Assembly (NCBI GenBank): GCA_029907055.1
Contig: JARYMO010000093.1
Span: 1-6,230, forward strand
Length of the DNA: 6,230 bases
DNA from: Syntrophomonadaceae bacterium
GTDB taxonomy: Bacteria > Bacillota > Syntrophomonadia > Syntrophomonadales > Syntrophothermaceae
Direction: 5' to 3'
The notes beneath the pieces were generated by a model. It worked only from the letters and a program-made list of their open reading frames with translations, did no database searches and was not told the DNA's origin. Position 1 is the first letter of the stretch. Every line of letters begins with the position of its first letter. The translations under genes were made by a program, and so were the position numbers. This document shows, one piece after another, positions 1 through 5,723 of this stretch.

Positions 1-1809
1 GGGGCATACCCCGCACTCCACGCACCCCGCCTGGCGGCAGTCTGGCGTCACCTCGCCGCGTCGCGAGCGTTCGTACTCTTCTTGCAGGAACTCCCTGTCC
101 AGCCCGGTATCGATGACCTCCCAGGGCATCCGCTCGTCCAGTGGCCGGCGACGCAGGGCATAGAACTGCGGGTCCAGTCCCTCCGCGGCGAAGGCCTGGG
201 CCCAGGCGTCCATGCGCAGGTATTCCCTCCAGCCGTCGAACTTGCAGCCCGCCTGCCAGGCGCGGTAGATGACCGCCGCCAGCCGCCGATCGCCCCTGGC
301 CAGCACGCCCTCCAGCAGGCTGGGCTCGGGCTGGTGAAAATCGAGGCTGACCCCCCGCAATCCGCGGCACTGTTGCCGCAGGTACTCGTGCCGTTCCCGC
401 AACTGGTCCGGTGCCACCTGTGCCTCCCACTGGAAGGGGGTGTGCGCCTTGGGCACGAAGTTGGAGATGCTGGCCGTGATGCGCAGCCGCTTGCCTGCCC
501 GTTCCCGGCCGCTGTCGCGCACCAGCTTCAGCATCTCGGCGATGCCGTCCAGGTCCTCCCGGGTTTCGCCGGGGAGGCCCACCATGAAGTACAGCTTGAC
601 CCCCTGCCAGCCGGAGTCGAAGGCCGCCCTCACCGCGCCCAGCAGGTCGGACTGGCTGACGTTCTTGTTGATGGCGTCGCGCAGGCGCTGGGTGCCCGCC
701 TCGGGGGCGAAGGTCAGGGTGGTCTTGCGCACCCGCTGCACCTGGTCAGCCAGGTGCACCGAGAAGGCATCGGCGCGCAGGGAGGGGAGCGACACCCCCA
801 CCCCCCGGGGGCCATGACGCTCCACCAGGGCCGTCACCAGCTCCTGAATCCGCGAGTAGTCGGCGGTGCTCAGCGAGGCCAGGGTGATCTCGTCATACCC
901 GGTCTGCGCCAGCAGCTCCCCGGCCTGCGCCAGCAGGGTGGACAGGCGGCGCTCCCGCACCGGGCGGTACACCATGCCCGCCTGGCAGAAGCGACACCCC
1001 CGCTGGCATCCACGCATCACCTCCAGCACCGCCCGATCGTGCACGATGTCCAGGTAGGGCACCAGCGGGGAGAGCGGGAAATAGGCGGCGTCCAGGTCCT
1101 TCACCACCCGCCGCCGCACCCGCCCTGGCACCCCTGCCTCCAATGGCTGCAGGCCGGCCAGGCTGCCATCGGCCTGGTATTCGGGACGGTACAGCGAAGG
1201 GACGTAGACCCCCTCGATGTCTGCCACCGCCCGCAGCCGTTCCGCGCGCGGGCGCCCCCGCCCCCGGGCGACTGCTGCCAGGAACTCGGGGAGCACCTCT
1301 TCGCCGTCGCCTACCAGGCAGGCGTCGAAGAACGGCGCCATGGGCTCCGGATTGTAGCACACCGGCCCGCCGGCGATGACCAGGGGGTCTGCATCGCCAC
1401 GCTGGGCAGCCAACAGCGGGATGCCAGCAAGGTCCAGCATGTTGAGCACATTGGTCGCACACAGTTCATACTGCAGCGAGAACCCCACCACGTCGAATTC
1501 CCGCACCGGCCGGAACGATTCCAGCGAGTAGAGGGGGAGCGCCTCCTCGCGCATGGCCTGCTCCATGTCCGGCCAGGGAGCGAAGGTCCGTTCCATCAGC
1601 CAGTCCGGGTGTTGGTTGACCAGGCCATAGAGGATGCGTCCGCCCAGGTGCGACATTCCCACCTCGTACACGTCAGGGAAGGCGAACACCATGCGCACCG
1701 CACAGGCCCCCCACTCCTTGTGCACCGCATTGTGTTCGTGGCCACAGTAGCGGCCGGGCCGGCTTACCCGCGCCAACACCCTCGGCAGGCGTTCTTCGAT
1801 TTCGTTCAT
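1..1809 (-). CDS. B12-binding-like radical SAM protein, TIGR03960 type (partial at 3' end)
   Basis: This is a radical SAM enzyme of a widespread but uncharacterised family; its reaction is unknown. The frame runs from an ATG through 603 codons to base 1 without a stop, so the C-terminus lies outside. The N-terminal motif RYCGHEHNAVHKEW (20-33) and FPDVYEVGMSHLG (44-56) are typical of the family. They open a Rossmann-like B12-binding domain (about 38-190) with GFSLQYE and the glycine pair in VIAGGP (147-148). The radical SAM core starts at GCQRGCRFC, where C268, C272 and C275 form the CxxxCxxC 4Fe-4S site. LASLSTADY (310-318), TFAPEAGTQRLRDAINK (366-382) and KLYFMVGLPGE (405-415) follow. At the edge is a second cysteine cluster, C591, C596, C599 and C602. 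Family members usually have about 600 residues, or about 850 when fused to a TIGR03936/DUF2344 domain, so either an imminent stop or a fusion is possible. It follows rodA by 57 nt on the same strand. Family call is firm; function is not. Confidence 0.9.
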   Translation of the reverse strand, partial: MNEIEERLPRVLARVSRPGRYCGHEHNAVHKEWGACAVRMVFAFPDVYEVGMSHLGGRILYGLVNQHPDWLMERTFAPWPDMEQAMREEALPLYSLESFRPVREFDVVGFSLQYELCATNVLNMLDLAGIPLLAAQRGDADPLVIAGGPVCYNPEPMAPFFDACLVGDGEEVLPEFLAAVARGRGRPRAERLRAVADIEGVYVPSLYRPEYQADGSLAGLQPLEAGVPGRVRRRVVKDLDAAYFPLSPLVPYLDIVHDRAVLEVMRGCQRGCRFCQAGMVYRPVRERRLSTLLAQAGELLAQTGYDEITLASLSTADYSRIQELVTALVERHGPRGVGVSLPSLRADAFSVHLADQVQRVRKTTLTFAPEAGTQRLRDAINKNVSQSDLLGAVRAAFDSGWQGVKLYFMVGLPGETREDLDGIAEMLKLVRDSGRERAGKRLRITASISNFVPKAHTPFQWEAQVAPDQLRERHEYLRQQCRGLRGVSLDFHQPEPSLLEGVLARGDRRLAAVIYRAWQAGCKFDGWREYLRMDAWAQAFAAEGLDPQFYALRRRPLDERMPWEVIDTGLDREFLQEEYERSRRGEVTPDCRQAGCVECGVCP

Positions 1810-1818
1810 GCCGCTGCA

Positions 1819-1824
1819 CCCCTC
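1819..1824 (-). promoter_or_regulatory. Probable ribosome binding site of the radical SAM gene
   Basis: GAGGGG on the minus strand lies 9 nt before the ATG at 1809. It is weaker than the GGAGG sites of the upstream genes. An in-frame GTG 33 nt further upstream lies inside the structured spacer and has only a weak GGCGG near it, so the ATG is preferred. Confidence 0.55.
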
Positions 1825-1844
1825 ACTGCCCTGCAGGGCCACAT

Positions 1845-1864
1845 CCGCCGCGTTTCCCCGGCGG
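1845..1864 (-). other. GC hairpin after the rodA stop codon
   Basis: On the minus strand a perfect 6-bp stem CCGCCG/CGGCGG with an 8-nt loop (GGGAAACG) begins two bases after the rodA TGA. Its arms are those of the hairpin after mrdA in swapped order. A perfect 12-nt palindrome, GCCCTGCAGGGC, follows at 1828-1839. No T-run is present, so termination is unlikely. Together these could form a small structured spacer between rodA and the radical SAM gene. Confidence 0.45.
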
Positions 1865-1866
1865 CC

Positions 1867-3003
1867 TCAGAACAGGCTGCGATTGCCCTTGATGTTCACC
1901 GACAGCACCAGTCCTGCCCCCAGAAGGTTGGCGAGCATGGCGCTGCCTCCGTAGCTGACGAACGGCAGGGGGATGCCGGTGACGGGCATCACTCCCAGTG
2001 ACATCCCCACGTTCTCTACCACGTGGAAGAGCCAGATGGTGGCCACGCCCACCACGCAGAGCGTCCCGTACAGGTCCTTGGACAGGAAGGCCACCTGCAG
2101 GGCGCGGGACAGCAGGATCCAGTACAGCACCAGCAGCCCCGCCGCCCCGAGGAAACCGAGTTCTTCCCCCACCACCGCGTAGATGAAGTCGGTGTGCAGC
2201 TCGGGCAGGAAATTGAGCTGCACCTGGGTGCCGTGGAACACCCCTTTGCCCCAGAAACCGCCAGACCCTATGGCTACCAGTGACTGGATGGTGTTCCATC
2301 CTGCTCCCCGTCCCCCCTGCCCGTCGTTGTACGGGTCCAGGAAGACCGAGAGGCGCATCAACTGGTAGTCCTGCAGCGGCAGCCAGGTCCCGAAGGAGTA
2401 GTGAAGGAAGAGGGCCAGGGCAATGATTCCCGCCCCTGCTGCCATCACTCCCAGCAACACCCGTGGCGAAGCGCCCGCAACGAACATCATGCCGAACATG
2501 ACCGCCACCATCACCATCGCCGTACCCAGGTCCGGCTGCAGCATGATGAGAGCGAACGGAACCCCCACGTAGAGAAAACAGGGCAGGAGTTCCCGCAGGG
2601 TGTTGAGCTGCCCCTGGCGGGAGCTCAGAAACTCGGCGAACGCCACCACCACCATGACCTTGGCCAGTTCTGCCGGCTGGACTCCGCGGCTGCCGAGCCC
2701 GATCCAGCCCTGCGTTCCGCGCACCTCGCGGCCGAAGAGCAGGACCGCCAGCAGCAGCACCAGGGTGGCGACGTACACGTACCGGCTGTAGCGGCTCAGG
2801 CGGCTATAGTCGCTCCGCATCAGTGCCACGGCGCACACGGCACCAATGGCAATCGCCACCAGCTGCCGCTTGACGTAGAAGAGTGAATCTGAGGCCATGG
2901 CGCGGTTGGCGCTGGCCAACACCAGGAGGCCCAAGGCCAGGATCATGAGCAGGGCGGCAACGAATGGCTTGTCAATGGCCCTCAGTACCCGCTTCGCATC
3001 CAT
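1867..3003 (-). CDS. rodA: Peptidoglycan glycosyltransferase RodA (SEDS family)
   Basis: RodA polymerises lipid II into glycan strands in the elongasome, in complex with PBP2. The protein has 378 residues, a normal length, with the ten or so hydrophobic segments of the SEDS fold. Family landmarks in order are GTQGWIGLGSRGVQPAELAK, containing W100 and the QPAE(L/F)AK motif; QPDLGTA at 156-162; and the extracellular loop LQDYQLMRLSVFLDP leading to GAGWNTIQSLVAIGSGGFWGKG. Next comes PELHTDFIYAVVGEELGFLG, with D272 at the position of the Asp essential in studied RodA proteins, and finally PVTGIPLPFVSYGGSA at 340-355. The loop after FLDP reads YNDGQGGRGAGWN, a few residues longer than the DPLGAGY form of E. 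coli-type proteins. FtsW is less likely because of the neighbours mreD and mrdA and the HTDF(I/F) context. The ATG start has a GGAGG 9 nt upstream. The gene follows mrdA by 40 nt with no minCD between them. Confidence 0.95.
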   Translation of the reverse strand: MDAKRVLRAIDKPFVAALLMILALGLLVLASANRAMASDSLFYVKRQLVAIAIGAVCAVALMRSDYSRLSRYSRYVYVATLVLLLAVLLFGREVRGTQGWIGLGSRGVQPAELAKVMVVVAFAEFLSSRQGQLNTLRELLPCFLYVGVPFALIMLQPDLGTAMVMVAVMFGMMFVAGASPRVLLGVMAAGAGIIALALFLHYSFGTWLPLQDYQLMRLSVFLDPYNDGQGGRGAGWNTIQSLVAIGSGGFWGKGVFHGTQVQLNFLPELHTDFIYAVVGEELGFLGAAGLLVLYWILLSRALQVAFLSKDLYGTLCVVGVATIWLFHVVENVGMSLGVMPVTGIPLPFVSYGGSAMLANLLGAGLVLSVNIKGNRSLF

Positions 3004-3012
3004 GCACGTGTT

Positions 3013-3017
3013 CCTCC
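3013..3017 (-). promoter_or_regulatory. Ribosome binding site of rodA
   Basis: A GGAGG core lies 9 nt before the ATG at 3003, within the 40-nt mrdA-rodA gap. It supports this ATG, which is also where the conserved RodA N-terminus begins. Confidence 0.8.
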
Positions 3018-3025
3018 GTCATTGC

Positions 3026-3043
3026 CGGCGGGGCTGGCCGCCG
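3026..3043 (-). other. GC hairpin directly after the mrdA stop codon
   Basis: A perfect 6-bp stem (CGGCGG/CCGCCG on the minus strand) with a 6-nt loop begins at the base after the TGA of mrdA. It lies about 8 nt upstream of the rodA GGAGG site. No T-run follows, so it is not a standard intrinsic terminator. It might stabilise the mrdA end of a processed message or influence rodA translation, but short GC stems arise easily by chance in DNA of this composition. Confidence 0.45.
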
Positions 3044-5152
3044 TCATTCCTGTTCCCCCGTGCCGTTGGCCACCGGCGGGCTGGCCGGCACAGCGGGGTT
3101 GGCGCCTCCTGTTGGCTCCCGCGGTGCCTCCGCGGGTGCAAGGTGGTCCTTGATGTTGAAGTACTGCTCCAGCACGTCGCGGGCAATCAGGCCGGCCGAC
3201 GTGCTGCCATGCTGCCCATACTCCACCACGCCGGCAAAGGCCACCTGGGGGTCATCGAAGGGAGCAAAGGCGACGAACACCCCGTGGAACTCCTTGTTGC
3301 GCACGTCCCCCTTGCGCCCGGTCTGGGCGGTGCCGGTCTTGGCCGCCACCCGCACCTGGGCTGGGAAGCCGGCGAAGAGCGCGTAACCGGTGCCACCGGG
3401 CTGTGTCACCTGCAGCATGGCCTGCCGCACCGCCTCCAGGTTGGCGGCGTCCACCTCCAGCCTCTGTAGCAGGCGGGGGTGGTTCTCCCGCACCAGCTGG
3501 CCGGAGGGGGTGAGCACCCGACGCACCACGAACGGCTGCATGCGCTGGCCCCCGTTGGCCAGCGCGGCCACGTAGCTGGCCAGCTGCAGCACGGTGTAGC
3601 TGTTGTTGCCCTGGCCGATGGACATGTTGAAGGTGTCGAAGGCCTGCCAGGTGGTATTGAAGCGGTAGTCGATGCGGTACTCCGCTTCCAGCCTGGCGCG
3701 GGCGGAACGCTCCTCCTTCTCCACCTTGGCCCGCGCCGCTTCATCCTTGGCCTCCGCCAGCAGTCGGGCGTACTTGTCCTCCAGCTCCTGGCGCAGGCGG
3801 TCGTACTTGCGATCGACCAGAACCGCGTTCGTTTCCCGTTTCCACTCCGGCGTGGGCAACAGCCCCGCCTTTTCCCCCGGCAGGTCGATGCCTGTCGGCT
3901 TCCCCAGCCCCAGCTGGTCGGCCATGGCGATGAGGCCCTGGTGCCCGGCCCGGCGCCCCATCTCCTGGAAATAGGTGTTGCAGGACACCGCCATGGCCCG
4001 GGCCAGGTTCACCGAGCCATGGGCCGCGGTGCACTTGATGTAGGGTTTGACCCAGTAGCTGCCCCGGCAGGTCACCTTTTCCTCGGCCGTGGCTTCCCCC
4101 GACTCCAGGGCAGCCAGGGCGGTAATGGGCTTGAAGGTGGATCCCGGCGGATAGAGGGCCCGCAGCACGCGGTTGGTAGCGGCCCCCGGGTTGAGGGGGT
4201 CATAGCTGCCCTGGGGGTAGTAGTAGGCCTCGGTGGCAGAGTCCATGAACCCGATGAAGTCGTTGGGGTTGAAGGCCGGGTAGCTGGCCATCGCCAGCAC
4301 CGCCCCGCTCTTGACGTCCAGCAGCACGGCCGCCGCCACCTTGGCCTTGCGGTTATACTTCTGCTGGTCGTAGGCCAGCGTTTCTTCGATGCTCTTCTCC
4401 AACACCCGCTGCAAGCGGCTGTCGATGGTGAGTTCCAGGTTGTTGCCCGGTTCGGCCTGCAGGGTGACCAACTCGCGCACCGGTCGCCCGCGCACGTCCA
4501 CTTCCACCCGGCGCGCGCCGTCATTGCCCTTCAGCTCTGACTCGTAGGTCTTCTCCACCCCGTCTTTGCCCACCACGTCGTCGATATCGTACCGCTCCCG
4601 GTCGGCAGCCGCCAGTTCCTCGGCGTCGATGGCCCGCACATACCCCAGCAGGTGCCCGGCCAGAGTCCCCTCGGGGTAGTAGCGCAGGGGCTCCACCGCC
4701 ACCGTGACGCCCGGCAGCTGCCGGCGCTGCTCCTCCAGTCGCACCACCATCGGCCAGTCCACGTCGCGGACGATGGTCACCGGCTCGTACAGGCGGTACC
4801 GCTGCTGCTCCACCAGCCCCCGGATGTAGTCGGCCGTGATCTGCGGGTACTGGGTACCCAGGATGGCCGCCAGGCGCTCCACCACGGTGCTGTCCAGGCC
4901 GGCTTCCGCGTAGGCCAGCGATACGCTGAAGACCAGCCGGTTCTTGGCCAGCACCAGCCCGTCGCGCGAGCGGATCTCTCCGCGCGGCGCCGGGATGCTG
5001 ACCAGGCGGATGCGGTTGGACTTGGAAGCGGTTTCGTACTTCTCGTTCTGCACGAACTGCACGACCGCCAGCCTCACCAGCAGCAGCGCCAACAGCACGG
5101 CGCACACGTACCAGTACTGCTGCAGCCGCAGCTTGAGTTCCCTGCTCTTCAC
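3044..5152 (-). CDS. mrdA: Penicillin-binding protein 2, elongasome transpeptidase
   Basis: This class B penicillin-binding protein cross-links peptidoglycan strands made by RodA during side-wall growth. It is anchored in the membrane with its catalytic domain outside. It has 702 residues from a GTG start. A short basic cytoplasmic N-terminus leads to one membrane helix (about residues 13-34). A pedestal/dimerisation domain (about 54-240) begins with the typical PAPRGEIRSRDG. The transpeptidase domain (about 270-665) carries all three active-site motifs: SxxK as S338-TF-K341 in PPGSTFK, SxN as S390-C-N392, and KTGT at 605-608. The family motif SIGQG is at 511-515. Between TPEWK (434-438) and DTFNMSIGQG there is a charged, probably helical insertion at about 441-500 that shorter PBP2s lack. 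The last 32 residues are rich in Pro and Ala. The gene sits between mreD (1-nt gap) and rodA (40-nt gap), which identifies it as the elongation PBP2 and not the division enzyme FtsI. Confidence 0.95.
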   Translation of the reverse strand: MKSRELKLRLQQYWYVCAVLLALLLVRLAVVQFVQNEKYETASKSNRIRLVSIPAPRGEIRSRDGLVLAKNRLVFSVSLAYAEAGLDSTVVERLAAILGTQYPQITADYIRGLVEQQRYRLYEPVTIVRDVDWPMVVRLEEQRRQLPGVTVAVEPLRYYPEGTLAGHLLGYVRAIDAEELAAADRERYDIDDVVGKDGVEKTYESELKGNDGARRVEVDVRGRPVRELVTLQAEPGNNLELTIDSRLQRVLEKSIEETLAYDQQKYNRKAKVAAAVLLDVKSGAVLAMASYPAFNPNDFIGFMDSATEAYYYPQGSYDPLNPGAATNRVLRALYPPGSTFKPITALAALESGEATAEEKVTCRGSYWVKPYIKCTAAHGSVNLARAMAVSCNTYFQEMGRRAGHQGLIAMADQLGLGKPTGIDLPGEKAGLLPTPEWKRETNAVLVDRKYDRLRQELEDKYARLLAEAKDEAARAKVEKEERSARARLEAEYRIDYRFNTTWQAFDTFNMSIGQGNNSYTVLQLASYVAALANGGQRMQPFVVRRVLTPSGQLVRENHPRLLQRLEVDAANLEAVRQAMLQVTQPGGTGYALFAGFPAQVRVAAKTGTAQTGRKGDVRNKEFHGVFVAFAPFDDPQVAFAGVVEYGQHGSTSAGLIARDVLEQYFNIKDHLAPAEAPREPTGGANPAVPASPPVANGTGEQE

Positions 5153-5153
5153 G

Positions 5154-5666
5154 TCACGTGGGCCTCCCCCTGTGGTCAGGGCGCAACCAGCCGCGCCGGT
5201 GCGAACGGTGGTACCAGGCATAGGCCGGGAGGGCCAGCACGGCCCCTGCCGCTGCCTGGCCCGGCAGTGCCCGCAACAGTGGGTGCACCGCGGTCCAGTC
5301 GCCCGAGGCGACAGGCAGCAGCACCACCAGGACGGCCGCGTTGACCGCACTGGCAGCCAGGAACGACGCCAGGCCCACCGCCAGCTTCTCCCCGAACACC
5401 TTGCCCTCGCCGCGTCCCACCAGGTACCCGACAGCGGCCAGGGCCAAGGCATTGAGGCCGATGAACCGCCCCAGCAACAGGTCTTCCAGCAGGCCGCACA
5501 GGAACCCGTAGACGGCCCCTGGCCGGCTGCCGTTGAGAATGGCAAAAAACGCGACCAGCATCAGGACCAGGTCTGGGACGGGGACCGCCCCACCCAGCCG
5601 GCTGAGCAGGCTCCCCTCTGCCACGAAGGCCAGCAGGGGCAGCAACGCAAGGCACACGTAGCGCAC
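5154..5666 (-). CDS. mreD: Rod shape-determining protein MreD
   Basis: MreD is a small polytopic membrane protein of the MreBCD elongasome scaffold. The complex links cytoplasmic MreB filaments to the RodA/PBP2 wall synthase. The protein has 170 residues, a normal MreD length. Hydrophobic segments lie near residues 3-16, 31-45, 49-60, 69-84, 95-118 and 134-152, consistent with about six membrane passes. The family-like stretch PDLVLMLVAFFAILNG (from residue 31) is followed by GFLCGLLEDLLLGRFIGLNAL (from residue 54), and a basic, His/Arg-rich tail closes the protein. The start is a GTG with a strong ribosome site 8 nt upstream. The TGA stop is one base away from the mrdA start, so translation of the two is probably coupled. 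The preceding gene in the window is a transporter and not the usual mreC. I am confident of the family from size, topology, the central motif and the adjacent PBP2 and RodA genes. Confidence 0.93.
   Translation of the reverse strand: MRYVCLALLPLLAFVAEGSLLSRLGGAVPVPDLVLMLVAFFAILNGSRPGAVYGFLCGLLEDLLLGRFIGLNALALAAVGYLVGRGEGKVFGEKLAVGLASFLAASAVNAAVLVVLLPVASGDWTAVHPLLRALPGQAAAGAVLALPAYAWYHRSHRRGWLRPDHRGRPT
5163..5170 (-). promoter_or_regulatory. Ribosome binding site of mrdA, inside mreD
   Basis: The minus strand reads GGGGGAGG here, within the last codons of mreD, 10 nt before the GTG at 5152. It settles the start of the PBP2 gene at that GTG. The open frame continues much further upstream, but only by overlapping mreD, and those extra residues do not resemble a penicillin-binding protein. 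Confidence 0.75.
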
Positions 5667-5723
5667 GGCTTCTTCCTCCCGCCCCCGGCCCCGCCGCCAT
5701 GGTCGACAGTCGCCGGGCAGGCT
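5667..5723 (-). other. Transporter-mreD intergenic gap
   Basis: This 57-nt spacer holds the mreD ribosome binding site at its downstream end and otherwise G-rich sequence. A possible 6-bp CCCGGC/GCCGGG pairing spans a loop of roughly 22 nt, but there is no T-run, so it does not look like an intrinsic terminator. I see no good -35/-10 promoter pair on the minus strand. This fits readthrough from the transporter gene into mreD. Confidence 0.4.
5671..5680 (-). promoter_or_regulatory. Ribosome binding site of mreD
   Basis: On the minus strand this reads GGGAGGAAGA. Its GGAGG core ends 8 nt before the GTG at 5666. It is the strongest Shine-Dalgarno match in this gap, and it decides the GTG start for mreD. 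An ATG at 5700 lies out of the mreD frame. Confidence 0.8.

Noticed and set aside
1810..1866. An intrinsic terminator between rodA and the radical SAM gene.
   Set aside because: The stem is only 6 bp and no T-run follows it on the minus strand, so it lacks the second half of a Rho-independent terminator.
82..2001. A 639-codon open frame on the plus strand, antisense to the radical SAM gene.
   Set aside because: It is in codon register opposite the radical SAM frame. Stops there would need TTA, CTA or TCA codons in the real gene, which are rare in G+C-rich DNA. Its translation is low-complexity (Gln, His, Pro, Gly, Arg) with no recognisable domain, while the minus frame has clear conserved motifs.
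3479..4540. A 353-codon open frame on the plus strand, antisense to mrdA.
   Set aside because: This is the same register effect opposite a real gene that carries all three transpeptidase motifs. The product has biased composition and resembles no family I know.
5153..5545. An extended PBP2 start up to 5545, giving an 833-residue product.
   Set aside because: The extension overlaps mreD almost entirely, reads as Trp/Arg/Cys-rich out-of-frame sequence, and would precede the normal short N-terminus and membrane anchor. The GTG at 5152 has a good ribosome site.
5703..5708. The GTCGAC palindrome upstream of mreD as an operator.
   Set aside because: A 6-nt palindrome alone is expected by chance, and there is no second copy or promoter next to it.
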